A stretch of DNA of 64,000 bases. Origin: Rhizobium sp. BK650. GTDB taxonomy: Bacteria; Pseudomonadota; Alphaproteobacteria; Rhizobiales; Rhizobiaceae. The notes under the pieces were generated by a model. That model made no database searches. It saw only the letters and a program-made list of their open reading frames with translations, and had not been told where the DNA came from. Shown piece after piece: positions 44,087-52,836 of this stretch. A program made the translations under genes and the position numbers. The stretch covers positions 1 to 64,000 of the forward strand of contig NZ_JACIBK010000018.1 of NCBI RefSeq assembly GCF_014195325.1. The letters run 5' to 3'. Each line of letters starts with the position of its first letter. Within the stretch, counting starts at the first letter, position 1.

Positions 44087-44724
44087 CAACGGACGACCAT
44101 ATTATTTTTATCGTTGACGACGATGCACGCGTCAGGGAAGCGCTTGGCGAGCTCCTAGAGACCCACGGCATGCGCGCTATCGCGTTTGGGTCGGCAGGCG
44201 ACTATGTGAACGCCGAAAAGCCAGATTTGCCTGCCTGCCTGATACTCGACGTTGAATTGCCTGATATCAACGGTCTCGAACTGCAGCGGCAGATCGCCAA
44301 GGGCGATCACCCGCCGATCGTCTTCATCACCGGCCATGGCGACATCCCTTCCTCGGTGCGAGCGATCAAGCACGGCGCAGTAGATTTTCTCACCAAACCG
44401 TTCAGCGATACGGACCTGATGGCCGCGGTTCACATGGCAATTTTCGAGGATCGGCGAAAGCGATCGGAACGGGCTGAACTGAGCTTGTTGAGACAACGCT
44501 ATCTCGAATTGACGCCGCGCGAGCGCGATGTCCTGCCGCTCGTAGTGAGTGGCCTCCTCAACAAGCAGGCGGCCTCGAAACTCGGGATCAGTGAAGTGAC
44601 GCTGCAAATCCATCGGAGGAATGTGATGCAGAAAATGGCGGCGGCATCGCTCGCCGACCTTGTGCGAATGGCGGAGCGATTGGAAATACCAATCACCCAT
44701 TCGCGCAAGACGGGAGGAAATTGA
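44083..44724 (+). CDS. FixJ-like response regulator (first)
   Basis: Predicted 213-residue regulator with a receiver domain (about 6-120, phosphoacceptor Asp56 in LILDVELP, switch Thr in FITGHGDIP, Lys in FLTKPF) and a LuxR-type helix-turn-helix at about 145-205 (LTPRERDVLPLVVSGLLNKQ, AASKLGISEVTLQIHRRNVM). This pattern is the FixJ class. It overlaps the kinase gene by four bases, so it is the probable first output of that kinase, acting as a transcription factor. The recognition helix differs from the second FixJ-like protein at 45106, suggesting different target sites. Confidence 0.92.
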   Translation: MTTDDHIIFIVDDDARVREALGELLETHGMRAIAFGSAGDYVNAEKPDLPACLILDVELPDINGLELQRQIAKGDHPPIVFITGHGDIPSSVRAIKHGAVDFLTKPFSDTDLMAAVHMAIFEDRRKRSERAELSLLRQRYLELTPRERDVLPLVVSGLLNKQAASKLGISEVTLQIHRRNVMQKMAAASLADLVRMAERLEIPITHSRKTGGN

Positions 44725-44726
44725 GT

Positions 44727-45104
44727 ATGGAGAAGACAAGACCGATTGTCGCGGTGGTCGATGACGATCCGCGGCTGCTCGAATCGCTGGAGGAGCTGCT
44801 AGAATCAGCCGGCTTCGCAGCTTGCTGTTTTCGGTCGCCTGAGCATCTGTTGGCCCGGGGCCTTTCAAACGTAGATTTGTTGATCACCGACATTGGCATG
44901 CCGGGCACGAACGGCTTTGAGCTTCGTGACATTGTCAACAAGTCGCGTCCAGAACTACCGGTGTTTCTGGTCACCGGCAGGCACGAAATCGCCGACCAAG
45001 GCCGCGCCAAGGGCGTCAACGGCTTTTTTCGAAAGCCATTTGACGCACCTGCCTTGCTCATCGCGATAGAAAACGCTTTGCAAAAATCGAGTAAAGGAGG
45101 GTGA
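44727..45104 (+). CDS. Receiver-only response regulator
   Basis: Predicted 125-residue single receiver domain (VAVVDDDPRLLESLEELLES, phosphoacceptor Asp55 in LLITDIGMPG, LVTGRHEI, FFRKPF). No output domain follows. Such proteins act as phosphate sinks or shuttles between kinases and other regulators. ATG at 44727 lies nine bases after GGAGG; a TTG at 44721 overlaps the upstream stop as an alternative. It sits between two FixJ-like genes in the same operon, so it may control how phosphate is shared between them. Confidence 0.9.
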   Translation: MEKTRPIVAVVDDDPRLLESLEELLESAGFAACCFRSPEHLLARGLSNVDLLITDIGMPGTNGFELRDIVNKSRPELPVFLVTGRHEIADQGRAKGVNGFFRKPFDAPALLIAIENALQKSSKGG

Positions 45105-45105
45105 C

Positions 45106-45801
45106 ATGAGAATCGACGAGCCGCTCCGGAGATCAGCACCATCATCGCGGCAGCACAAGAACAACGCAGTTGAGCCCATAGTCATCATCGTCGATGACGA
45201 TGCGGCCGTTCGCGAGGCCTTGTCGGAGCTGATTCTCTCAGCGGGGTTCCAGCCCGTAAGCTTTGCCTCGACCCGTGAGGTACTTAACGCCGACGTGTTG
45301 GACAGCCCCGGATGCCTAATCCTTGACGTGCGGATGCCAGGAGCGAGCGGCCTTCACCTGCAGCACCATCTGGCCGAACGAGGTAATGCGAAGCCAATCA
45401 TCTTCCTGACCGGACACGGTGATATTCCGATGACCGTGCAGGCGATGAAGGCAGGCGCCGTCGATTTTCTCACAAAGCCTGTGCGCGACCAGACGCTACT
45501 CGATGCCGTAAATGCTGGTATCGAACTGGACGCGGCTAGACGAGCGAAGGCCTTGGTCGTCAGGCGCAATCTTGAACGGCTCGAAACACTGACGCACCGA
45601 GAGCGCGAGATCCTGCGCGAGGTTGCGCAAGGGCGCGTCAACAAGCAGATCGCCTTCGACCTCGGGATCAGTGAGGTCACGGTCAAACTGCACCGCGCCA
45701 ACGTCATGCGCAAGATGGGCGCCGGTTCAATCGGCGAGTTGATCAGGGCTTGGGAGACGCTACCCACGGCGATGCGCGAGACGGGCGGCGCTTGGATCTG
45801 A
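45106..45801 (+). CDS. FixJ-like response regulator (second)
   Basis: Predicted 231-residue FixJ-type protein. After a short polar N-terminal extension (1-23) it has a receiver domain (IVIIVDDDAAVREALSELIL, phosphoacceptor Asp74 in LILDVRMPG, FLTGHGDIPM, FLTKPV) and a C-terminal LuxR helix-turn-helix (LTHREREILREVAQGRVNKQ, IAFDLGISEVTVKLHRANVM). It begins one base after the stop of the receiver-only gene, so it is the last member of the four-gene operon. With the first FixJ-like protein it gives the kinase two transcriptional outputs. Confidence 0.92.
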   Translation: MRIDEPLRRSAPSSRQHKNNAVEPIVIIVDDDAAVREALSELILSAGFQPVSFASTREVLNADVLDSPGCLILDVRMPGASGLHLQHHLAERGNAKPIIFLTGHGDIPMTVQAMKAGAVDFLTKPVRDQTLLDAVNAGIELDAARRAKALVVRRNLERLETLTHREREILREVAQGRVNKQIAFDLGISEVTVKLHRANVMRKMGAGSIGELIRAWETLPTAMRETGGAWI

Positions 45802-46260
45802 CGGAACGAGCGTATCCAGAAATCCCAGATTTCGGCGATCAAGTCCCCTTGTGTCGGATTGCCAGCGCGCATTACGACATCGTTGTTCTCCCGCAGCGGG
45901 AGCAATTGAAGCACCGCGCCTCACGACGCGACGCTAACGCGGCCTTTCCAGTTACTGACGAGCTGCTGCATCGCCGGGAATATTGCTGCGACAGCAAGAT
46001 CCGTAAACAGGAGACGAACCGGAGGCCATCATTTAATGAAGTCTTTGAACTTTGGGCTCTCAAAATTCAATCTAACACCACGAGCGCGCCGATCCAACCG
46101 TCCCACGGTGGGGCCCCGACGGGTGCATATCCACATTTCAATAAGGACGTGTCGTGAAGCACCTCATCGGGCGGGCCTTCGATCAAATCGCAACCGCGGT
46201 TTCAGATAGAAAGAGTGGTGGCATGGCTGCCGATGTCGGCTCCTACGCGATCGTAACCAG
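45802..46260. other. No supported gene
   Basis: About 460 bases between the end of the phosphorelay operon and the convergent PcaD-like gene. Chance frames only. Confidence 0.5.
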
Positions 46261-47052
46261 TCAGCCCAGAAAATCCTGGACCGCCTGCATGAACTCTGAT
46301 GGATATTCAACGTTCGACAGATGAACCGCAGGCAAAACAACCAGCTTCGCGCCGGGCACTGTCGCGGCGATCAACTCGCTATGGCTGAGCGCCGTCACGG
46401 TGTCGTACTCCCCAGCAATCACGAGTGTCGGCCGGTTGATTAGTGCCACGGTGCGGCGAAGGTCCGCATCGCGAACCGCCGCAAACAACCCTGCCAAGCC
46501 TTGTCGGTCGATTGTCATCAGCATGGCTCGGAATTCCTCGATAACTGGGTCGTTGGCCGCCAACATACCTGACGGGAACCAGTTGTTGAGGAATATCTCG
46601 GCGGTCTCCGACATGTCTGGTGCCTGACGCACGACGGCGATACGCTCGTCGAAATAGCTTGCGGGTGAGAGGTGCGACGACGTGTTGCTCAGGATCAGCC
46701 GGTCGATACGCTCGGGCGCGTAGATTCCGAGCCACTGGCCGACGAAGCCACCGAGCGACAGGCCGAGGAAGTGCACGCGTTGCAGATCAAGCGCATCAAG
46801 CAATTCGATGACGTCGCGGCCAAGCCGGTCGAGCGAATAGGCGCCGACCGGCACGCTCGATCCACCATGGCCGCGAAAATCGTAGCGCAGAACGCGGAAA
46901 TCCTTCGATAATTTGTCGATCTGCCCGTCCCACATGTGCAGTGTGGTGGCGATCGAGTTGGACAGTAGCAGCACCGGCTTTGCACCGTCGCCGTCGAAGC
47001 GGTAGGCGATTCGCGTGCCGTCACCGACAGTCACGAAAGGCAGCTCACTCAT
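46261..47052 (-). CDS. Alpha/beta hydrolase, 3-oxoadipate enol-lactonase-like
   Basis: Predicted 263-residue hydrolase closest in pattern to PcaD, which opens 3-oxoadipate enol-lactone in aromatic catabolism: VTVGDGTRIAYRFDGDGAKP, LLSNSIATTLHMWDGQIDKL, RYDFRGHGGSSVPVGAYSLD, nucleophile Ser99 in FLGLSLGGFVGQWLGIYAPE, acid in AGEYDTVTALSH and His in AVHLSNVEYP. Length matches PcaD. No other pca genes lie nearby, so a different lactone or ester could be the substrate. It diverges from a LysR regulator across a 28-bp palindrome, the usual setup for inducible control. Confidence 0.83.
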   Translation of the reverse strand: MSELPFVTVGDGTRIAYRFDGDGAKPVLLLSNSIATTLHMWDGQIDKLSKDFRVLRYDFRGHGGSSVPVGAYSLDRLGRDVIELLDALDLQRVHFLGLSLGGFVGQWLGIYAPERIDRLILSNTSSHLSPASYFDERIAVVRQAPDMSETAEIFLNNWFPSGMLAANDPVIEEFRAMLMTIDRQGLAGLFAAVRDADLRRTVALINRPTLVIAGEYDTVTALSHSELIAATVPGAKLVVLPAVHLSNVEYPSEFMQAVQDFLG

Positions 47053-47114
47053 GATGATGGTTCCTTCAGAAACGTTGAATGAACCAACCGTAGCGGCGCC
47101 CGACGTTTGTTGAT

Positions 47115-47142
47115 ATTACAAAGATAGGACAATCTCTGTAAT
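47115..47142. promoter_or_regulatory. Palindromic LysR-type operator
   Basis: ATTACAAAGAT (47115-47125) is mirrored by ATCTCTGTAAT (47132-47142) with one mismatch in 11 and a six-base centre. It lies between divergent PcaD-like and LysR genes, 10 bp before the LysR start. Likely regulator-binding site for both promoters. Confidence 0.7.
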
Positions 47143-47152
47143 CTGGACTGAC

Positions 47153-48079
47153 ATGGCTGAATTCACGTTGCACGACCTGCAGTGTTTCGATGCCGTCGTC
47201 CGCACCGGCGGCTTTCAGCCAGCGGCCGCGCTGCTGCACCGTTCGCACCCGGCGGTGTTCGCTGCCGTCGCCAAGCTTGAGCGACAACTCGACCTCGTTC
47301 TTCTCGATCGCAGCGGCTATCGAGTTCGCCCGACCGAGGCAGGGCGGTCGTTCCACCGCCGGGCTCAGTCGCTATTGCGAGAGTTGGAAGGCCTGCGGGT
47401 CCATGCCACGCAGCTCTCAATGGGCGAAGAAAGCGAAATCCACGTCGTCATTGGCGACCTCTGCCCTCGAGCGCAGGTGCTGGGCATGCTCGGCCGGTTC
47501 TTTGCCCAATGTCCCGGCACGCGCCTGCATCTGCATTTCGAAGCCGTTGGCGGGCCGTGGGAGCGCCTCTTCGATGACGAGGCCGATTTGATCTTGCACT
47601 GGATCGACAAGGGCGACGCGCGGGTGGAATGGATCGATCTGTGCAAGGTGCCATTTATTCCCGTGGTGGCGCCGGGCTTTCTGAGCGATGACATCAAGCA
47701 GCCGATCACTCTCGACCAGATGCAGGCGCTCACTCAATGCGTGATGCGCGACACCGCCCGCCATTCACCGCAACAGAACTACTTCATGATCGAAGGCGCG
47801 CCACAATGCCTGGTGGCCGACCACAGCATGAAGAAGGAGATTATCTTGCAAGGTCTAGGCTGGGGCCACCTGCCCCGCTTCCTGATTGAAGACGAGCTGG
47901 TTGACGGACGCCTGCGATCGATTACAGGCGTCCATATGCCGGGCCGTACCGAGGAGCTGGTGGTGGCACGCCGCCGCGACCGGCCGCACGGACCGATCGC
48001 GCAACGGTTATGGGATCATGTCCAGCAGGAAGCTCCGGCATTGCGCCGCGCTTTGCAGCCCTCGGAAAACTGGCCGTAG
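47153..48079 (+). CDS. LysR-family transcriptional regulator
   Basis: Predicted 308-residue regulator. The N-terminal winged helix-turn-helix is at about 5-65 (LHDLQCFDAVVRTGGFQPAA, ALLHRSHPAVFAAVAKLERQ, LLDRSGYRVRPTEAGRSF), followed by the two-lobed co-inducer domain to about 300 (GLGWGHLPRFLIEDELVDGR near the end). It diverges from the PcaD-like hydrolase and likely activates it with a pathway intermediate. Self-repression through the palindrome at 47115-47142 is expected from family behaviour. The effector is unknown. Confidence 0.9.
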   Translation: MAEFTLHDLQCFDAVVRTGGFQPAAALLHRSHPAVFAAVAKLERQLDLVLLDRSGYRVRPTEAGRSFHRRAQSLLRELEGLRVHATQLSMGEESEIHVVIGDLCPRAQVLGMLGRFFAQCPGTRLHLHFEAVGGPWERLFDDEADLILHWIDKGDARVEWIDLCKVPFIPVVAPGFLSDDIKQPITLDQMQALTQCVMRDTARHSPQQNYFMIEGAPQCLVADHSMKKEIILQGLGWGHLPRFLIEDELVDGRLRSITGVHMPGRTEELVVARRRDRPHGPIAQRLWDHVQQEAPALRRALQPSENWP

Positions 48080-48116
48080 AGGATTCCGCTTTTTTGGAAA
48101 ATATCAAGATGAATTG

Positions 48117-48153
48117 CGCGCTTTCTTCGACTGGGCCAGCCAAAGAAAGCGCG
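48117..48153. terminator. Hairpin after lysR-like gene
   Basis: CGCGCTTTCTT (48117-48127) and AAGAAAGCGCG (48143-48153) form a perfect 11-bp stem with a 15-base loop, 38 bp after the LysR stop. A T6 run lies before the left arm and no T-run after the right arm, so termination efficiency is uncertain. Confidence 0.5.
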
Positions 48154-48533
48154 ACACCGAAACCGCGATAGACGATCCTTGCGGTTGAAGGAAACAGAGC
48201 CAACTCTGTTCTGACACGCTTCCCGCGCTGCTCCTTTGCTAGATCAGGCATGCTCACGGCGTGCGCTCGTTTGCCATCCGCTCCCTCCGCATGAGGGCCC
48301 AGTCGATGAGTTCAGCCATAGACGGCCCCACGGCCTTGCCCATCTCGGTCGCAATATGCATGTCGATATCGAAGTTGTCGGCCTGAGGTGATTTATGAAT
48401 GCACTCTATTGCATGCGCTACGGTCGGTTCGCCCAGTATCGTACTCCGCTTGCTGTTTGTCTGCGCTTACGACATTTTTTCGCCCTGACCCTATTGGGGA
48501 CCGCGGTAAAGGATGGAGTGGGAGTGGAAGGGC
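48154..48533. other. No supported gene
   Basis: About 380 bases between the LysR terminator-like hairpin and the antiporter stop. Nothing recognised. Confidence 0.5.
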
Positions 48534-50816
48534 TTATGTTTCGACGAAGACGAATGAGCGGTCGGCGGTCTCTGCCAAAGTGTCGGCGACACTGCCATAC
48601 GAAAGTTCCTGGCCCGCGCGCCGGCTGACGCCGAGAACAATGAGGTCGAAGCGTCCTCTTCGGGCCAGCTTGAGAATGGCAAGTTCCGGTGCCGACGCCT
48701 GTGGGGCGACTTTCTCGACATCAACCTCGTAGAAGGACGCGATTCGATCCAATTGCTCGAAGGCTGCCATGTGGGCATTCCCTGCGTCGCTGACCCGACG
48801 GAGCGAAGTCGATTGCGTCGGGTCGCGGAAATAGACCGCGGTTATTGCAGCGCCCGTGGCTTTCGCAACGACTAAGGCGAATTCCGCGGCCCTCAGCGAC
48901 CGTTCGGTGCCACTGATAGGCACGAGGATACGCAAGTCCCGATCTCTTTCAGCGATGATGCCACGCGCTGCGACGATCGCTATTGCGCCCTTGAAGGCCG
49001 CGATCATCCCGGCGAGTTGTGCGCTGTACTTGCCGTTTTCGCTGTCTGCCGGCTCGACGCCCAAAAGCATGATGTCGTGGCCCTTCTCGGCAGTCTCCGT
49101 GAGAATCTCTTCAAGCTTACCGTCCTTGTCCCGAATGGAGACATGAACCGCGTCGCCCTTACTCGGTTCTGCAACATCGTCCTGCGCTTCGACCGCCGTT
49201 TCGGCAGTCGCCTTCACACGCTTGCTGATCTGTTGCGCGCCGATGGCGTTGTTTTTGGCATCTTGCGGATCTGCCGTTCGGCCGTCCTCTCCCCGAATAT
49301 CGAGAACCGTGACCGGCATTTTCCTCAATGCTGCGAAATACCCCGATATCCGTGCAGCCAGATCGCTGCTTGCGGATTGATCGGTTGCAAGCAGGATCCG
49401 TTCGAATTGCAATACAAAGCTTTGTTCCTTAAAGGATTCGAGCTCGAGACGATCCTTCTCCTCCTTGCGCATCGGAAGGCGCGCGAGCGCCCAACGGAGG
49501 GTCGGCGGCATGGCCATCGTCGTGACCACCGCCATTGCAACGATGACGGAAAAAAGCCGCTCGTCGAGAACACCGACCGAAAGGCCGATCGAAGCAACAA
49601 TGACTTCGGTGGAACCTCGAGCATTCATTCCGCATCCAAGGGCGATGGCCTCGGCGTTGGAGAAGCCGCCGAATTTAGCCCCGACAAACGCGCCACCGAA
49701 CTTGCCGAGGCTGGCAATGATGACCAGTCCGACCGCCAGAAGCAGGATAGACCAATCAGCGAGAACGCTCAGATCGGTGTGCAGGCCGGTGAGCCCGAAG
49801 AAGACCGGCATGAACAGGGCCGTCGTGAGTGCCCTGAGCTGCCCCTCGATCTGACGGGTAAGGATGGGGGATTGCCCGACGAGAATGCCAGCGACGAAGG
49901 CACCGAGCACCGTGTGGACGCCAATGGCGTCGGTAATGATCGCCATGGCTCCCATGATTGCGATAATGGCGCTTGGGACCGGCAGATCGCTTTTGAACCT
50001 GTCGTTTGTCCAGCGGATAATCTCAAAGACGATGCGTCGCCCGATCGTGAAACTGAAGGCCATGAAGAGAGCCGTACCGATGACGCTTTGTGCCAAGGTT
50101 GTAAGATCGACGGCACCGTTTTCCGCCAGGCTGAACGTCACGGCGATAATCACCCAGCCCACGGTGTCGTCGATGATGGCGGACGCGACGATCAGCTGGC
50201 CGACATTGCGCCGCATGAAGTCCATCTCGCGAACGACCGTGGCCGCGATCTTCACCGACGAGATCGATAGCGCTGTCCCAAGGAAAAGGGAGGTGACAAG
50301 TCTCGCATCCGGGTTAGGCAAGAGACTTGCGGGCAAGAGCTCTCCTAGGGCGAAGCCGAACGCAAAGGGCACGACAATGCCCGTCAGGGAGACGCCCGCC
50401 GCGGCCCGGCGCAGTCGCAGCGCCAGGGCGAGGTCGGTTTCCATGCCGGCCAGGAGCAGCAGAAACAGGATGCCGAGCTGCGCCACCGCATCAGCCATCG
50501 CTTTTTGCGTATCGAGCGCGGGGAAGAGCGCCGACTGCGCGCCGGGCAGGAGATACCCGAAAACGGACGGCCCGAGAAGGATACCTCCGATGATCTGGCC
50601 CATGATGGACGGCTGTCCGATGCGGACCATGGCCTCACCGAGCAACCTGCCGATGACCACGAGGATGATAATCTGGACAAGAAAGAGTGCTTCGGACGGA
50701 CCGGTAGACTTACCATCGGCTGCAAAGACTGGAAAGCAACTGCCAACGACAACGCAGGCTGCCACGGCAGGCAGCTCCCATCGACGAAGCTGCGGGAAAA
50801 TTGCCCTGGTTGTCAT
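48534..50816 (-). CDS. CPA2-family cation:proton antiporter with C-terminal Usp-like domains
   Basis: Predicted 760-residue membrane protein. A signal- or helix-like stretch (ELPAVAACVVVGSCFPVFAA) precedes a 12-13-helix CPA2 exchanger domain (about 35-440): IGQPSIMGQIIGGILLGPSV, LGILFLLLLAGMETDLALAL, ASAIIDDTVGWVIIAVTF (ion-binding acidic pair), GAFVAGILVGQSPILTRQIE. The C-terminal cytosolic part (about 460-760) holds two Usp-like folds (RILLATDQSASSDLAARISG; RILVPISGTERSLRAAEFAL, DLIVLGVSRRAGQ). It likely exchanges Na+ or K+ for H+, with nucleotide control by the Usp part. ATG at 50816 is chosen by hydrophobicity; the frame is open to 50996. Confidence 0.9.
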   Translation of the reverse strand: MTTRAIFPQLRRWELPAVAACVVVGSCFPVFAADGKSTGPSEALFLVQIIILVVIGRLLGEAMVRIGQPSIMGQIIGGILLGPSVFGYLLPGAQSALFPALDTQKAMADAVAQLGILFLLLLAGMETDLALALRLRRAAAGVSLTGIVVPFAFGFALGELLPASLLPNPDARLVTSLFLGTALSISSVKIAATVVREMDFMRRNVGQLIVASAIIDDTVGWVIIAVTFSLAENGAVDLTTLAQSVIGTALFMAFSFTIGRRIVFEIIRWTNDRFKSDLPVPSAIIAIMGAMAIITDAIGVHTVLGAFVAGILVGQSPILTRQIEGQLRALTTALFMPVFFGLTGLHTDLSVLADWSILLLAVGLVIIASLGKFGGAFVGAKFGGFSNAEAIALGCGMNARGSTEVIVASIGLSVGVLDERLFSVIVAMAVVTTMAMPPTLRWALARLPMRKEEKDRLELESFKEQSFVLQFERILLATDQSASSDLAARISGYFAALRKMPVTVLDIRGEDGRTADPQDAKNNAIGAQQISKRVKATAETAVEAQDDVAEPSKGDAVHVSIRDKDGKLEEILTETAEKGHDIMLLGVEPADSENGKYSAQLAGMIAAFKGAIAIVAARGIIAERDRDLRILVPISGTERSLRAAEFALVVAKATGAAITAVYFRDPTQSTSLRRVSDAGNAHMAAFEQLDRIASFYEVDVEKVAPQASAPELAILKLARRGRFDLIVLGVSRRAGQELSYGSVADTLAETADRSFVFVET

Positions 50817-50970
50817 GCGCGAAGAATTCCCATGAATGGTATCGCATGAGAACGGACTGAGCCAGCTTCTGTTCCAGTCGGCACAATGACCGGAAAATCG
50901 CTCCCGGCGATGCCCGCCTGCGGGAAACCGAGTGAACCGCCAGCAAGTTTCTGACAGACAGGAGCTCGCT

Positions 50971-51165
50971 ATGAGCGACCATGAATAGTCGGCCAAGGAA
51001 CTTGCCGAGCATTATCAAATCAGCCGACAGCAAGCTCTTAGATACATCGCTCGCTTCGGTGGCAATCGTGTCGAGGTCAATCATCTCCTTTCCTCGGCAC
51101 CCAGAACAGCGGTCCACCGCCCCGACCGACTGAACCAAACCGCAGTGGAAGTTGCCCTTGAATAG
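50971..51165 (+). pseudogene. DUF3606-like small protein with TAG at codon 6
   Basis: An ATG at 50971, preceded by CAGGAGCTCGCT, starts MSDHE and then a TAG codon, after which the frame stays open for 58 codons: SAKELAEHYQISRQQALRYI, ARFGGNRVEVNHLLSSAPRT, ending VEVALE. The domain part resembles small DUF3606-like proteins of rhizobia. No alternative start between the TAG and the domain is visible. Either a nonsense mutation, a base error (CAG to TAG), or amber readthrough; the first two are more likely. Confidence 0.55.
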
Positions 51166-51355
51166 GTTTCCCGAACACGCAGCGGGTTAGAAGACGCCGA
51201 AGGTCGAGACCGACGCCGGACGCCCCGCCATCTGGAGGCGATCGCTAGTTTCATGCGGGCCCTCGGTAAACCGAACCACCCTGTCAAGTCGCGCATGTCT
51301 GCCGAGCTTGGTCTTTAGGCGCGGAACCTTCCACTTCCTGCCTGGTTAGATCGCC

Positions 51356-51604
51356 ATGAACGATAGAGAGGAAAAAGCCAGCAAAGGCACGATCAAGTTG
51401 GTACCGACCCTTTTCGTCATCGGGATCATCGTTGCCGTCGCGTATCTCACGTTTTTTTCGCCTGGAAACGTCGCCCGCCAAACGCGTCGGCAACCGGTGA
51501 GGGCGCTGAGTGATGGCACTGAAGCCGTGGCGCAGGAGCCGAATTGGAGCGGTGACTGTTGGCCTGCCTCTCGACCAATCAATGGACGCATTGTTGCGGG
51601 GTGA
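51356..51604 (+). CDS. Small single-pass membrane protein, 82 aa
   Basis: Predicted membrane protein with a basic N-terminus (MNDREEKASKGTIKLVP) and one helix (TLFVIGIIVAVAYLTFFS, about 18-35), then a polar tail. The tail looks less conserved in style. The ribosome binding site is weak (GATCGCC before the ATG). No neighbours suggest a role. Confidence 0.42.
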   Translation: MNDREEKASKGTIKLVPTLFVIGIIVAVAYLTFFSPGNVARQTRRQPVRALSDGTEAVAQEPNWSGDCWPASRPINGRIVAG

Positions 51605-51696
51605 TCGGCTTCAGCCGACGTCCAACCTGTCGTGAAGCCGCAGCATTTGAGTGCCGTATCGCCTCTCGAGGATCAACCCGACGTTAGCGTTGCAAC

Positions 51697-52239
51697 TCAA
51701 TCGACTTCCTTGGCCTCAAGGCGATCGAGCACCGCCTCAGGTGCGACATCCCTCTTGAGTTCCTCTACCTCGTCATCCGCTTCGGTTGGGACTTCCAGCT
51801 TTTTGACGATGGCTTCCACCATCGCGATAAGGCGTGTCGTCTCGTGCTCGTTCAGCAAGCTGACCTGCAGGTCGAGATCAGCCCGCAGGTCATCCTCGGC
51901 AGCCATTCTGTTCTGGTTAATGAGCACGAATGTCGAAAGGAAGATCGCCTCTACCGATGCTGCCATCGCCAGTATAACGAGGGAGGGATCCCAGACAGGC
52001 ATCCCCGGGATCAGGTTCGTATTTGCAATAATCCATAAACCGTACACGACGATATGGATGTAAACGAAGGCAATGGATCCGGCGAACCGACTAATCGCGG
52101 CGGCGGCCCGCTCTTGTACGCCTGCCGTGTCCGCTGCCTTGCGGCGACGCTGCAAAATAGCGTCAATATTGCGGTTAAGCGCCGGATGCAGGCTGTCGGC
52201 AGCTGGTGTTGTGGGACTGGCTTTTGCAATGTTTTTCAT
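51697..52239 (-). CDS. DUF1003 membrane protein
   Basis: Predicted 180-residue DUF1003 protein. A cytosolic N-terminus (about 1-45, with LNRNIDAILQRRRKAADTAG) precedes two membrane helices at about 52-72 (GSIAFVYIHIVVYGLWIIAN) and 85-108 (DPSLVILAMAASVEAIFLST), then the signature VLINQNRMAAEDDLRADLDL, QVSLLNEHETTRLIAMVEAI. The acidic C-terminus is variable. The family is widespread and uncharacterised. ATG at 52239 is preferred to 52257 because the family starts near it. It faces the CPA2 locus without overlap. Confidence 0.85.
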   Translation of the reverse strand: MKNIAKASPTTPAADSLHPALNRNIDAILQRRRKAADTAGVQERAAAAISRFAGSIAFVYIHIVVYGLWIIANTNLIPGMPVWDPSLVILAMAASVEAIFLSTFVLINQNRMAAEDDLRADLDLQVSLLNEHETTRLIAMVEAIVKKLEVPTEADDEVEELKRDVAPEAVLDRLEAKEVD

Positions 52240-52836
52240 GGTGATTTCCGGTCGCACTCTGTCATGTCGCGCAGGCCGGCGATACGTTTAGACGCTTCAT
52301 TCTCGCTCGGCGATTTGTTGAAACGTCTGGTTTCGCCATCCCACTTCGTAGAGGAAAGCCAGTTTATTCCGATCAAAATCACGAAGAACTCGTCCCCTGC
52401 TTTTCCGAAGCCAATCAGAAGAACGCCACCCGGCTTTGCTATGGGTAATCGTCGCGCTTCCGGATGGTCTTATGATCCGTACTTGTCTCAGAGCTGTTCA
52501 TCGCTGATACTTTGCTTCGACACTCACTCTTTAACCTCGGCAGCAAACCGAAGTTCCGTCCGACGTCGCTCGAATCTTGTGTAACGGTCGCAAGTAGACC
52601 CTTTGGGGCAACAAATATCGTGAAACCGTGTCCCTGAACCTGCGCCGCACAGCTTGCTGGCTCCCGTCGGACCGCCAGGCTTCTCGTCCTGATCGTCACT
52701 GGCGACGTGAAGATGCACCGATGGCTGCAGCCGGAACTCACCGCATCGCTTTGCGTTTTCCTAGCCAAGCGCGCGACCGTGCACAGGCGTTCCATGATCG
52801 AGAGCAAAGACGACAAATATGGAGAAGGTTTCCTGA
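52240..52836. other. No supported gene
   Basis: About 600 bases upstream of the DUF1003 gene with no recognisable gene; a minus-strand frame through 52439-52942 has no known domain. Confidence 0.45.

Noticed and set aside
49017..50270. 417-codon plus-strand ORF opposite the CPA2 antiporter
   Set aside because: It is fully antisense to a well-supported membrane transporter, has no recognisable domain, and its composition (Asp/Arg/His-rich) is the usual mirror of a GC-rich membrane gene.
49864..50835. 323-codon plus-strand ORF opposite the same antiporter
   Set aside because: Also a shadow: low-complexity Ala/Ser/Met/Thr sequence without a domain.
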